Translations under genes and position numbers: made by a program
The notes under the pieces: generated by a model
Told to the model about the DNA's origin: nothing
Databases searched by the model: none
The model's input: only the letters and a program-made list of their open reading frames with translations
DNA from: Pelodera strongyloides
Lineage: Eukaryota > Nematoda > Chromadorea > Rhabditida > Rhabditidae
NCBI GenBank assembly: GCA_036852015.1
Contig: JAANDG010000138.1
Location: forward strand, 221,484 to 285,483
Direction of reading: 5' to 3'
DNA: 64,000 nucleotides
Part shown: piece after piece, positions 24,343-37,800 of the stretch
Position numbering within the stretch: the first letter of the stretch is position 1
How the letters are laid out: every line of letters begins with the position of its first letter

Positions 24343-27300
24343 ATGAGTGGAGAAGCAGGTTTCAAGCGGCCATCGGGACCAGCTGAGCAGCAAGGTATAC
24401 CTCTTCAGACCTAAAACATAGGAATCTCATATAGCATTGTCAGATAAATTTTGCTAAGCTATGGGGATTAATCTAACTTTTTTTTCTGTTCTGCATTCTA
24501 AACTTTGAAATAGAGCATCCGAGCCTAAGTCCATGATTTCGTTGGTCCACCTATCTCGCAGCCTTCTGCGTCCGAAACTCTGTGAGGAATGACTATGGAA
24601 ATGACGTAAAATGTGCAGTCGAGCATTCATGGCACCCGATTTGAGACTCTAAAAACCCATTGTCTTTATGTTAACTAGTTTTTTTCTTCAGCGAAGCGTG
24701 CGCGCTATGAGGCGGAGAATCAAATTGTGCAGCATATTGGAGGAGCTGTTGCCACGGCGGGTTTCCGCGGTGAATCAGCACAACAAAGAACATCTAAGTT
24801 ACAGGTTAGAGGATAGTGACCAAATTGTGCGTCTTTCAGTTTGTTCATGCGGGGATGCGGGGCAGGTCTTTTTTTATGTGGTGATCTGCCTCTTCATTAT
24901 TTGGATACTTTAAAGAGTTGGAGCGTGCTTGCCACTTGCCACCCGTAATTTATGCTCATTTTCTGTATAGTTTAGCTTGCAATTGCATAGGTAACCCACT
25001 GTCCGTGTTTAATATTTTTTGTGATTTTTACCCATTTTATGTGTGTTGTTCAGGCTCCCATCATGTTGCTCACCGGTCACGAAGGCGAAATTATGACCGC
25101 GCGTTTTTCGCATTGTGGAACGATGTTTGCGAGTGGAGGTTATGATCAGAAGGTTACTTTGTTTCCATTTTAGCGCGATATTAAATATGAATATCCCGTA
25201 ATCCGGGTAATCCCATCATGTGGTCTTTGTGTTAGGTCATGTCACACTCTTGTATCCTGCGTGAATTTTCATACATTCGGTTACCACTCACTTGCTATTA
25301 TACTATTTTTTTGTGACGTTATAAATGTTTCAATACAGATTTTTCTGTGGAATACCTATGGAGATTGCGAGAATTTTGCCCTTTTGAGCGGTCACACAGG
25401 AACTGTGATGGATTTGCACTTCAACGCCGATGCGAGGTTTTTATTCTTCTGCCTAACTTCGTCATCTTATTTTTTTTTTTGCTTTGTGACCGTGTATCAT
25501 GGGCTTCCTACCCATTCCACTTTTTATACAAATACTTCATCTGAAGCCACGTGAGATGTGCGGTATGGGTTATGGATTCGGTCTTTTATAATGAGACACT
25601 AATTTCTGTTTAGTACGTTGGTGACATGTGCGACCGATAAAACTGTGCGCATCTGGGATATGGAGACCGGAGCATGCAAGCGGAAGTTCAAGTCTCATCT
25701 GGAGATTGTGAATGCTTGCTCGCCGGCGAGACGAGGTCCCCAGTTGATTGCCTCGGCTTCTGATGATGGATTTGTTATGGTTAGTGAGTTTCTTTTTTTG
25801 GTTGTTTTCTTCAAACAACCATCCCGCATGTAGGCACTCCAGCGATTGTGGTTGCAAAGTCACACACTGTCACTTTATTAAAATACTGAGGCAACTGAGG
25901 TCATATTCACCACTCCGATTCCCTCGGGGAAATAATCCCTGGAGACAGAAAATAGCATTCTAATTGAGAGACACAAAGAAAAAGACGGAGGAATTCCCCA
26001 TGGGGAATTGAGTGGTGATATATGGCCTCTGGAAAACGATTCTTGCAAAACACTCACCTCACTTATGGCACATCGAAGCGTGACCAAGAGACCAAGTAAA
26101 AAGTGCGATGAACAGTACAAGCTTCCCTTTTCGACTAATATGTTACTAGTGCATTTAAGGTTCACGACATTCGACAACGTGATCCGGTGAAGAAGTTCGA
26201 GAATCGCTTCTCGCAGACGTCGGTTGCCTTCAGTGACACGGCTGAGCAGGTCTTCGCTGGAAATATTGAGAATGATATTGTGGTGAGTCATGTTTGGTTA
26301 TATTTGTTAATGACGTTGTCCATACTACCTCTTCTTTCTCTGTTTCCTTTAGTTAAAATTATGAGTAAAAGGAAGTTTTGGTTATTTGGTTGGCAGGCGA
26401 ATTTGTGATTCTTCTCGTTTGACGGAGCCATTTGTGCATAATGGGTGGGTGGTATATTACTTTACTTGCTTTGTGACGAACTTGTTTAGCGGAATTCTGA
26501 AATTCTGAAGTACACATTTTGCATTGCTGATTGTAGTATTGAAGAGGGTATCATTTGCCTTCTACTGTATACATTTTCATATCGATAGCATTTTTTCAGT
26601 GTTACGATTTACGAAAGGGTGAAGTGGAGTATACACTGCAAAACCACACCGACACGGTTACTTGTCTGTCCCTATCACCCGATGGTTCACATCTACTTAG
26701 TAATTCGATGGATAACTCAGGTGCAATTTTTTAGTCAAGTAAAAGTTTTACGTGTTTAATAATTTACAATTGCCACAAATTTACATCCACGAATATGGCC
26801 GATGGCGATTTTCGTAAAAAAAATCAGGGACTGCTTGGTGGTGAACTTTTCATCCGAGAATCACATTTCTTTTCTTTTTTTTTGTCATTGAACATTGAGC
26901 TTATTTTGCATGGTATGTTGTTCTTTTCATATACAATATATTATGTTTTCTCATTATTCCAGTGTTAATGTTTGACGTGCGATCGTTTGTGGAGGGTAAC
27001 AGAGTTGTTGGCGCATTCCGCGGACATGAACACAACTTTGAACGGGTTGGTTTTAAATGTTCTTGTTTTTAAGACTTTAGTTCTGAATCACCGACTCTTA
27101 CTTTGTGTTCAGCTCTTGAATGTAAACTAAGAATTGCATTGGAATGTAAAACTGTAAAGTGTATTAAGTTATAAAGTGATAGTTGAGTGATTGCTTTTTT
27201 TCGGTGCATGGGGCCTAAAACTGTAGATGTTTCGCCATGCCCGGATAAAACTATGTGACTGTGTATGGCGTTGAGATCTTCATAGGCGCATACAAGCGAG

Positions 27301-28193
27301 ACTTCCAATTTAGCTAGAGTCTTTTGAAGTAAATGTTCCCAAAACTTTGAGGCTCACCACTAAGATTCCCTCGGTGATAAATACCCCACAAATATAGCAT
27401 TACAACTTGACAGTCGCAGGGAAAAGGCAGAAGCTTCTCATCGAGGAAGTCAGTGGTGAATATGGTCTCTGAAGTAAATATTTTCAGAACCTTCTGAAGT
27501 GTGGCTGGTCTCCGGATGGCCAGTGGGTGACTGCTGGTTCATCAGACCGATTTGTTTACGTATGGGAAGTGGATACGGGAAGAATAGCTTATAAACTCCC
27601 GGGACATCAGGGTTCAGTTGTGACCACGGACTTCTCACCTATTGAGCCGATTTGTGGGTTTTATTTATTAATCTGTTTGTTTACTTATTGATTTATTTAT
27701 TTAACCTGGATATCACTTAGTTTTTGTGTTTTGTTGTTTTGTGATCTTTATGAGGCTAATATGCGGATCGTGGTAGGTAGCGCGTTTTCCATGTAGTGCA
27801 AAAAAACCCTGTGTGTGAATTAAAATCCCCATTTTATGCAAGGAATTACTAATTGTTTGACATGTTACCCGCCTGTAGCGCAAAGCGCGTATCCGTGTCC
27901 CATTTAGCTGAGCGTCGGAAGCATGAAATTGGAAGCAATTTCCAATTTGTATAATTCAAGCTCTAGCGCATATTTATTGATCAAAATGATCAATGTGCAT
28001 TTAAGCTAGTAGACTACGCCCGATGTGTGTGTCGTATGCAGTCCTATATGTATCAGTTTACTGTACCTCCGATTACACGGCTTTATCCCAAAGGGTATCA
28101 ATTCCAGTGTTGTCCGCGGGAACCGATAAGAGGATTTACATGGGAGAGATTGCCCCCTACTTCCGAGACGATGCAAAGATCTCATTCTGGTAA
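24343..28193 (+). CDS. SNRNP40: SNRNP40 (U5 snRNP 40-kDa WD40 protein), complete, 10 exons
   Basis: A U5 snRNP component that binds PRP8. Exons 24343-24394, 24692-24804, 25054-25152, 25339-25436, 25614-25779, 26160-26282, 26600-26720, 26963-27045, 27488-27653 and 28108-28193 join in phase to 368 residues (human 357). After a basic N terminus (KRARYEAENQ) come WD repeats starting at LQAPIMLLTGHEGEIMTARF, with IFLWNTYGDCENFALLSGHT, DKTVRIWDMETG, the family-specific ARRGPQLIASASDDG, SLSPDGSHLLSNSMDNS, GHEHNFERNLLKCGWSPDG, DRFVYVWEVDTGRIAYKLPG and the terminal SAGTDKRIYMGEI. It matches vertebrate SNRNP40 along its whole length and has a short extra tail (APYFRDDAKISFW). The ATG is 14 bases after a TTATAG site, probably a trans-splice acceptor. 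Introns 5 and 8 carry MITEs. Convergent with the TRPV gene. Confidence 0.96.
25893..26031. mobile_element. MITE copy 3, CCATATTCACCAC family
   Basis: Termini CTGAGGTCATATTCACCACT and GAGTGGTGATATATGGCCTC, with internal GATTCCCTCGGGGAAATAAT and GAATTCCCCATGGGGAATTG as in copy 1. It lies in SNRNP40 intron 5. Confidence 0.88.
27346..27472. mobile_element. Decayed MITE copy 5, CCATATTCACCAC family
   Basis: The right end (AGTGGTGAATATGGTCTCTG) is intact. The left end keeps only TGAGGCTCACCACT, with the ATATT lost. It ends 15 bases before the acceptor of SNRNP40 exon 9. Confidence 0.6.
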
Positions 28194-28819
28194 ACTAGAA
28201 TATTGTTGAATTTTGTTATTCATTGTTTTGTTTAATCTTTGGTCTCATTGAATGGGTTCATTCGTATTTGAAGGAAAAAAGAGCGGACCTCTGTTTTACT
28301 GTTCGATAGTGTGATACCACTTATTTAGTAAGGATTTAAGTATACAGGTTTTTCTAGAGTGCAAGTTGTTCGTAGTATGTTGAATTTTTGAACAATGTAA
28401 TACTTAACACATATTGTTGTCTGTAAACTTGTTTGGAGGAATGTATAAAAAAAACCTTGCTCTTTTTTGTAGAGTTGTAATTTGTAATTTATGTAGGTTC
28501 GGTTTTCAGATTTTGAAAGGATAATAATTTTCGAGTTTTATTATTGTTGTTCTGTTGTGAATTCTGTGACACAATGCGATAAAAATAACGATTTATTTTG
28601 GTGTTTTACCGTAGTCGTATGATATGTGAACTGCGAACAATAATTTAGGTCAACTTATGTGTAGAAAAACAAAAGCCAGCCCAAAGACAAATACAAAGAC
28701 GCTTTTAGATACTTGAAAACATTAATTTGAAATTGAAAAGCTAATGTAAGGATCCGACTTCACATTAGAGGCATAAGGTGTGCTGCTTCATTTCTGCCTC
28801 GATCATTAGTTGTGCTGAA
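28194..28819. other. Convergent 3' flanks of SNRNP40 and the TRPV gene
   Basis: AT-rich, no exon seen. TTTATT at 28592-28597 reads AATAAA on the - strand, about 225 bases after the TRPV stop. I see no canonical AATAAA for SNRNP40 on +, so its 3' end is uncertain and the two transcripts may overlap. Confidence 0.5.
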
Positions 28820-31800
28820 TCACCGCGGCGTGTTTATATTCGATGCGATATTTGAGCGGCCACCGGTGAAGGCTACGTGTCTGGTGACGGGTCGACCCTC
28901 GCGGATGTCTGCTTCCTAGAAGAAGGTTTATACTGTCTCGTTGCTCTTTATGTTCAAATCCTCTGTCTTCAGTTTTATTTTCAATTGGCACAGTGTTTGG
29001 ATTGGGTAACTTACAGTATATTATGTCCTTATGACTTGGATTCTATTGGCGCAATGTTTGGGTAACTTACAGTATACTATGCCATTTAATGGATCTCAGT
29101 AATCAATATCATGATTTTGTCGTTGTTTGTAAACCGCAGTGACTGCAGTTTTCAAACGCTCATCGAATTACGGTAACGAATGGCATCGTTGGTTTTGGTT
29201 TAATGGATTACAGTAGTCAATGATAGATTCCAAGTTTCATGGATTACAGTAACCCATGCTAGATCCCAAGTAGAGCATTGCTTACACGATAATTTTGGTT
29301 CGCGATAAGATTTCACGATAAAACAGTTATCGTGCGTCAGGTTGCTGTTACACGATAAGAGAAAATTTATCCCTTTCGTGGGCGCGCGCCAGACGATAAC
29401 GCGCACACGATAATTCTCATTATCGTGTTTGAAGGGTCAGCGCGATAAGATAATTTTTTCTCTTCTCTCCAACTCGTCGCTTAGACGATAAGCGAAATTT
29501 TAATTATCTTATCGCATGGCTAAATTATTCACGATAAGATAAGTACTTATCTTATCGACAAAATATTTATCGAGAATTAAACGAAATTATAGGTAAGTGA
29601 AGGGACATGCCCCATTATCTTAATTTTATTTTCGGCATATTCCCCCCTAAATGATGCGTTTATCACCGTAAAAGGACTGGAAGTTTATTTTTAAGCAAAA
29701 CAATTTCTTCTTCTCTGATTGTGGAGCTAAAAAAAAGGAAAAACACTTACAATTAGTACTCCCCTTAAAACAAAAGATATGCTTTGTTACATCAATAATG
29801 CAGGGAGGCGATTTGGATTAGTTAACAGCGTGAAAACGCAAAAAAATACAACATTGCCTGGATTTGAACCCTGGTCTTCTTACTGTCAAGCAAGCCAGTA
29901 CCTACTGCGCTAAACATGCTTGAGGACATATTGGCGGCTGCCGAGGAAATGGCACTGTCCGCACTAGAACATAGAAACTTTCCCTAAAACCTACAAACCA
30001 AGAAGAGCTTTCAGGACAGTCTATTAACTATTAAATAAAGCTGCTTTATTGGCAGTTGAAATGGCGAATGTTGTATTTGAAAACAGTTGGTTGTTAGAAA
30101 CAAATTAAAGTGGACCAACTGTAACAAAGGAACGTTTTTCTACCTAAAAATAGTAGTAAATTAACACGTTTCATCATTTATAGACCACTTTTCGCACGCA
30201 CAAGGATACTACGAGCATTTTGCTTCACAAAAAAACATTGCAAAAAAATAAAACTTCCGCAGGAATCGAACCTGCGGATTTAAAACCGTCCCCAGATTGT
30301 CAGGCAAACGCTCTGCCTGCTGCGCTATAAGGTACTTCCTCTGTCCTCCCCTGTCTTGCACCTAATGGTTGCACCCCGCCCCCTTCCCTCTTTGCCGAGC
30401 AACTCCACTCGTCTTGGTCGCTGCAAAAGTTTCGCAGGAAAAAAGTGAATTTGCTCATTTTCACGGATTTCGCTAAATTATATGTCAATCGATAGTGTTT
30501 TTGAAGCTGAGAAAGAACATGATAGTGGTGTTGCTCGTAATTCTCAAACGGAGCAGTTATTACACATTTAAATGATTATGCAAAATTTTCGGGGATTAAA
30601 GATAGAAGGATGAAATTTTACAGTTCCGATGTCCTAGGGGTCTGAAAAGTAGCTTTTTCTTAACTCAAAGTTTACTCGTGCCCTAATTTGCCTATATAAC
30701 GTATATTAACCATTGTGGAAGCACGCAAATGATTGCTACTTTCACTCCTCAGAAAATCTGAACAAAAAGCTTAATCTGTTATAAAACACTAAAAATGGAA
30801 AAGTAGCGAAGATTGAACTAGGTCTATTTATTCACTTTTCGAAGCTCTTTCCAATGAACTTAATAACACGTTGAAATTTGCAAGGGTTTAGCAGTAAATT
30901 GGTTACGATAACCAGGACTGCTTATCGTGAACAAATTATTAGCTCTTCGCGCGAAATTTCTGTTCGCGCGAAGCGAAACCCAGCCACTTCGCGCGAAGAG
31001 GCGTCTTCTCCTTACACGATAAGAGGCAGTTCGCGCGCGCACTTCTCTCTTTCGTGACCCGCTTATCACGATAAAATTTTGACCACTTATCGAGAATGCA
31101 AGGCTCTAATCCCAAGTTTAATGGATTACAGTAACCCATGCTATATTCCAATTCTTCGTGTTCTTCCTCTTACCCTCTGTTTCTTCTTTAGAAGTGCTCT
31201 CTTCTCCTCTCGCATCTTTTCCTTCTTCTCATTTTTGGCCTGTCTAACCAAATCGTCACTCGAATTCTCCTGTAATTTGGATAAAGTTATGATTGAGTTT
31301 GATTATCACCAAAATTGATTCGCATATGCGATTGACGTTTTGTTAGACTAACGATTATAGATTACGTCTGGGAATTGAGTAGTCCTAATCAAAACGGTCT
31401 ATACGATAAAATACAATAAAACTATAAACAATACAATACTTTGCGGAACGTTATGAAACACATTGTAGACATTTCTAGCATGCAGAAAAGTCTAGAAATC
31501 AGTTTGGTTTTTTATACCTCGCTCTTAGTTCCCAAAAGATAGGACCGGACGTTCTTGTTGGTTCCCGTGGGTCGGGAGTACTCCATTAGATGTCGAAGAC
31601 GTTTCTTCGGCCCGAGTGATAATTCGAGCATCAGAATCACTTGGGCCCACTGGAAAAATGGTGGTTTATGGGAATCACCAGGACGTCTAACTCTGCCTGT
31701 TAGTTCTGCCGTTAGAGGTCTGGGAAATACGCTGCATGCGGGATTGACAACGAAATGACGTCAAAGTCTTTAGAATGATAATGGATAAACCATTTAAATC

Positions 31801-34800
31801 GACATATTCAACAATTTCCTGTTATTCCTGGAAACGGATGACACAGATTTACAACGTTATTCAGCGGAAGGGTTTTGGGCTTGTAAAAAACTTATTTGCA
31901 TTATTGACAGTATTGACACCATGGAAATGTGCATGTATGTCGTATGATGTCTGATTCTGCTTATTTCTTGGAAAAGAGGTAAACTGGAAGATACGGTAAT
32001 AGATACGGTGTGGTACGGAGTAGTTTATTTTCAACCTGTCGTTTCCATTCCTTTCTTGTTTGAAAGATCAACTCGTATGTTCTGGTCATCATGGCGATTA
32101 GCAAATTGAATTGGAGAATTGAGACGCCAAGCTCGAACACGATGAAGCATACCGGAACTACCTCGATAATCTCTGCGTGTACTGCGGCGCGGCGCGAAAA
32201 AGCGGTGTGTGATGTGAGCCATACATCCTCCGCGCACTTTCGCGCTATTGGCGCAAGGCACCAGCGCGGTGGTGCTTCAGTGATGTTGCAAAGAGCCTGG
32301 GATACCAACAGGAAGTTTGAAAACTCGCGGGAGTATTGACAACTCAAGCTAGTGTAAGATATACGTTACGTCACTGGCACTGCTCTGGAGCCGCAACTAT
32401 TTGGCACAGAAAAGTAGAGAGACCTCCAGATTGGCACCCGGCGCACCAGATTTGCGCCACCCTGGCACAGGACGGGTTCGATTTTTTGTTCAACTGAAAA
32501 TGAAGCACCTTTCCAATAGTGCGCATTAGTGTTGATTGGCAGGCTGCCATTTCTCTGTATAGCACCATGAACTCGCCTGAAAGTAAAGGAGATTTATCAT
32601 TTATCATTTATAGTGCCGGCAACTAAGCTGTCACGGCTGGTATCACGTAGCACATATCATCGTGCTATGTCCACAGCTTTGCGCTTTTCATGGACCATAG
32701 TCATAATACACATTTATTCCCAATAGGTTATCCATGGTTCCGAGGCTTTCTACCCTTCCATGTTCTAAATATTATTAAGGTATATTAAATTACAATCGCC
32801 ATACCAACGGTCATAATAAAGGTGCGGATGAGTGCGTCGGTAGGGTATTTGAGTACATTGTCGAATTCCTTTTGTACCCGGCCCAGCTCTTCAATGGCAG
32901 CTTCTTCGGCACGCTCGCACGCGGTGAAGATTAGGTAGAAGGCTGAAAGTCAAGGTAAATTCAGGTAAGAGTAATACATGTGCAAGTACAGGTACATGTA
33001 TAAAGGGATGTGAGGTTACTATATTTCCTAAAATGTGTTGTTATAATCCTGAGTGTGTTCAGAAAACTAGTGTTTTCGGAAAAGCAAAGTATTTAGACAA
33101 TCGTAGCGTAGTTACCGACGCTATACAATAGAACTACGACAACACCTACGACGTATCATTATTATTAAAAAAATATTTGCGTAGAAAAAAAGTTTCTAAC
33201 ACTGAGAAAATCCAATCATAAAAATCGAATAAATTAGGACGAATCGGCTAAGATCGGTTGCAATAATCGTGTAGATCATCAACACGAATGGTCCGACGAA
33301 TTTGAGCGCCCTGAAAAGGAATTGGTATTTTAGAGAAGTACCATTACTTGGTACCAAGCGACAGGTGGTAGTTATAGTAGGTAGTTATCCCGTCCGGTCG
33401 GTAGAGCGGACGGCTGACTGATATTAAAACAAGCTGCTCCCCGGTACATAAATTTACATGCATATAATGGGAACATGGGAATACGTGGTACCATGGTGCT
33501 TTCATGCAACTTCAGTTACCTGCTGTAATACAAAAAGTGGAGAGTGGTCATGATGACGAGAATAGTTGATAGGACATTGTCAATGACGAGCAGCATCGGA
33601 TCGATATTGCACATAAGTCGAACGGGGATGAGTAAGAGCACACCAATCAACGAGGCTTTGTAGATGAGCTTTGCCGGAAACGCTGACTGAAGGGTACCGA
33701 TCAGCCAATCGATAACAAAAATCAATCAATGTCATATGCCATAAGTTATATGTCATAAGTATAAGCAAACATTGCAACTGTATTTCCACCCTTGAATAAA
33801 GGTGCACGCTCTTGAAGCGTAAAAGATTTATATTATTTAATCAATATGACACACTGTTATGCTTTACGCGACAGTGCGCTATTTTACCGGTTCTTACTTA
33901 TCCGGTAGCCCGCGTTTATCACGCCAAGTTGGCCAAGTATAAGTATACTACTATAGCATGCATGCACTAACCCCGCTACTGTATCAAAATGCCACCACAG
34001 CAAAATGGTAAACAACATTAAACTTAAAAAAAGAGCCATGGGTTTCAGAAACATGAATCATGAACGAACGAGATAATATATATAAGTCTATTTGTTAGGT
34101 TAAGTAAATGGCAGAAAACAAAGCTTATTTCAAATTTACAGGAATAGTGTTGGGTTTCGGTTTCGGTTTTCACTTTGCTGTGGATTTTGCCAGAATGAAA
34201 AGAAACAAGCAATCCCACCATAATTGAGAGCCATTTGTGGTGTCCGATACGCTTTATATCGAAGATTTCCAGCACAATTTGCAAAAAGGCGCTCAACACA
34301 ACGACGGCCTCACAGAATAGGCGGAGCTTGAAAGTGGTATGAATTACTGTATTTCGATCAAATAAATCGGTTTGTGTTTGTGTTACGCTACTAATCAAAT
34401 AAAAGTGATTCTATTATGGTTCTGCGTAATCAAGAACAATTCTTTATTATTATGCTATTTCTGCTGTTTTACGGGACAAATGTGCGAAAACTGAAAAATT
34501 ACTTACAGGAAATTTTCCAATTGGGTTAATCTAAATCTTCTAAGTTGCAGAATGTATACTTTAAAACAAGACTCATGATTTTAATTCAATAAGTTCAGAA
34601 ATATCTCAATTCATAAAACATACATATCCTTGCCAGAACGGCAAATTCCTGTAGTCAAGCAAGTGACATTTTAGGTACGCCTCGTCTAAAGCAAAATGAC
34701 AAATAATTCTAAATACGGATTACTGTTGATTAGTCATAACGAACCTCCCTACTTCATTGGCGAGAACTCATACATACTCTCATGCATCATATAAAACTTG

Positions 34801-37800
34801 TAAAAATGTGTTTTAATAGTAAGAGACAGGAGACTTTCCACTTTCCACCACGTGAAGAGAGCATCCACCATAACTCATAACTCACCGAAATAAGCGTATT
34901 TATAAGTGTAGGCTTCATTTCCAAAGTTGTCCACCGAATAGAGGGTCTTTTCTGCTGCCGACTGTGTGGATGGGTCATGCTGTCCGGTCGTACCGTTTAC
35001 CATACCGTAAGTGATCATCTAAATAAGAGTTTCGAGCGACGTGAACAGCTAGCCTAACATCCTAGATGTACTTTTGGTCAGCAATTCAGCTAGGGTATCG
35101 CGTCATTGCAAAGTGAAACACTGCGTCATCACCGCGCACAACAATAGAGTCAATTAAACAGCGGCACGCACTCCTCCAACTCCAGTGTGCGCGGCGGCCG
35201 CACTTGTGATGAACGTCAGATCGCGCACATAAGGCGTACACCTGACGCACCCCTTGCGCCTTGGATGAAGTGCACCCGCCCCTGCGGCTGGCCCTACTTC
35301 TTGAGCAACCGATGCAAAAGACCAAGTAATCGATATTCAACTAGACAACAACCGGATATTCCCATGCGAGTATGACCATCAAGGCTCCTGTTTTAACTTT
35401 AATCACCAACCTCCGTTGTCCGCGAGAATGGTCTATTCATGAACGCACCGAAGAAGAAAATGTAATAAATAAAGAAGAACGTCAGAGATTTGTACCAACT
35501 GAAAATGAAATAGATTGCGCTTATTCTAGCAAATCTTCCTATTGTCTTCTCAAATGTATAAAGATTTTTCGCGTTAGATATGACCCTTTCTTTGACAGAC
35601 TGCCATATATATGTAGGAGGGCGGTAGAAGACAGGTAGTATGCAATATCTATTTTTAGGAGATTATCCGTGCAGTGGTTACAATTACGGTAGTTACAGAT
35701 TTTATATCAATACCTCATTTTGGCATATGCATCCCATTTTGATTGTAGTATATTCTCCAGAAGACCGTCCAAGAGGTCGAGGTGATCAGAAGTCTCCTAA
35801 AACCAATAATTAACTTAAGCGAGTTAATAGAACATCTCCTGATTATCTATGTTTTCCCTAATTATCATTTTCATAGAGTTTCTCGTTCTTAACAGCTTAT
35901 GACTACTTCTATTTGTTTTATAGTTTTACATTAGACATTTACTTTTCTTTATTATATTTCAAAAATCACTGATCGCCGATTTAGACCGAAACCTGACCAG
36001 CCTCGCGTAGCCTAACCCCAAGTTATGATTTTACTGAATAAAGTTTCGCTCACCCCATATACCACCAACGACATTGCAGAATGCTCGTTCATCTCTCCGG
36101 TCTCTTCGTTGATTGTGTCAATGGTGCGGAGTGGATAGGCAGTCTGCGAACTTTCGCCGTAAACCCAAACCGAGTCACTCTCGAGGTCGAGCAGCTCTAA
36201 GAACATCTGAAGAGAATACTATGTTCATATATTCATTCACAACTCATTGACCTCCCTGCAGCAGAAAAAAACACTCTACAGGCGCGGGTAAACGAGAAAC
36301 TATTATCATTCGGGTTCTATTGGTTTCCTATAGAAATAGATGGATAATATCTTAGAGAAATACACCTGATTCGTTGAAACGTTGATTATTAATGTAAGTC
36401 ACCTTTTTCTTGGCCAACTTTGCAGCCAATGTTAGAGGCGTAAGTCCCTGTTTATTCGTAATTTTGACGCTCGCTCCAGTGTCCACAGCTAGGCGAAGCA
36501 TGTCCTGTGATGAGGTATTATTTATGACATTTATGTAATTCAAACGTGTTCAGGCAGATGCCTTTTTCCAACTTCGTACCGTACGGTTACAGTCTACCAT
36601 ACGATCTACCGTACACCTTGTTAAGCAACAAATTACGTAACAGTTCAGCCAACTTCATCGTAAATGAAGATTGAATAAAATTGTGAATAAAAAAAAAACA
36701 ATTCGCCTACCAGATTCTCATGGATGACGCACATGTGGAGTACTGTATTCCCGTTAGTATCCTGCCCGTTTGGATTGGCTTTTTTCGCCAAAAGTAATCG
36801 ATAGCATTCGGGTTGATTCATACAAACGGCGAAGTGGAGGGGGTACTCGCCAAAGTACATGTTGCTGAATATAAGACGAAATTACAACAGGACAAGAAGC
36901 ATGAGCATTAAAGAATACCAGCCGGTTTTTGAAACTTAGTTACTTTTAATTCCTCTTCACCTTCATTCGGATATGCATCAGGGGAGAGTTTAGCCGAACA
37001 ATCTTATATCTTCATGGATTTAGCTGGCTAACAGAGTCTGACAGTTACGTAGTTCTTACTTAGTAGCTGGCGATAGGAATTATTTCAGAAATTTTGATAA
37101 AATTCAAAGCGTAGTGAACTGCTACAGTCAAACGAATGCAAAGAAGAACCTCACCCAGTATAATTCGTCCTCAAACTCAGTTCAACATATTCATGCTCTA
37201 GTGAATCGGTGCGGCTTGCCTTTTGGTCTTCAGTACAGAAGAATGCGCCATAACATCTGAATAAAAACTGACGTCATTGTGAGTTAGTTACAGTGCCATC
37301 CCCATATATTGAAACGTATCTTGACCAACTATACCCTCATATATTGAAACGTATCTTGACCAACTATACCCTCATATATTGAAACGTATCTTGACCAACT
37401 CCACCCTCATATATTGAAACGTATCTTGACCAACTCCACCCTATATATTGTATCATATATTGAAACGTATCTTGACCAACTCCTATATTGAAACGTGACC
37501 AATCATATATTGAAACTTGACCTCACCCTCATATATTGAAATATATCTTGACCAACTATACCCGAAACGTATCTTGACCAACTACATATATTGATTGAAA
37601 CGTTCTTGGAAACCACTCCACTTACCATCTTGACCAACTATGATCTTGAAACGTATCTTGACCAACTCCACCCTCATATATAAACGTATCTTGATATACC
37701 CTCATATATTGAAACGTATCTTGACCAACTCCACCCTCAGATATCTTGACCAACTTATATTGAAACCCCCTATACATATATTGAAACGTATCTTGACCAC

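Larger units (their letters stand above)
29271..31108. mobile_element. Non-autonomous hAT element with 8-bp target duplication (ATCCCAAG)
   Basis: An 1838-bp element in the last TRPV intron. Left terminus TAGAGCATTGCTTACACGAT and right terminus, reversed, TAGAGCCTTGCATTCTCGAT are imperfect inverted repeats starting with the hAT-type YARNG (TAGAG). It is flanked exactly by ATCCCAAG at 29263-29270 and 31109-31116; an 8-bp duplication is diagnostic of hAT. Many CGATAA/TTATCG motifs lie within about 300 bp of each end, as subterminal transposase sites often do. No transposase ORF is present. It carries two tRNA-like blocks (29854-29922, 30254-30333). Confidence 0.9.

Noticed and set aside
28810..28919. 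+ strand exon-like frame ([20 protein letters not shown])
   Set aside because: The opposite strand holds the phase-consistent last TRPV exon (28820-28915), so the + strand frame is a shadow.
35086..35340. G+C-rich frame on - between TRPV exons
   Set aside because: I tested it as the missing TM1 exon. The true, phase-consistent TM1 exon is 35411-35498, so this is intron.
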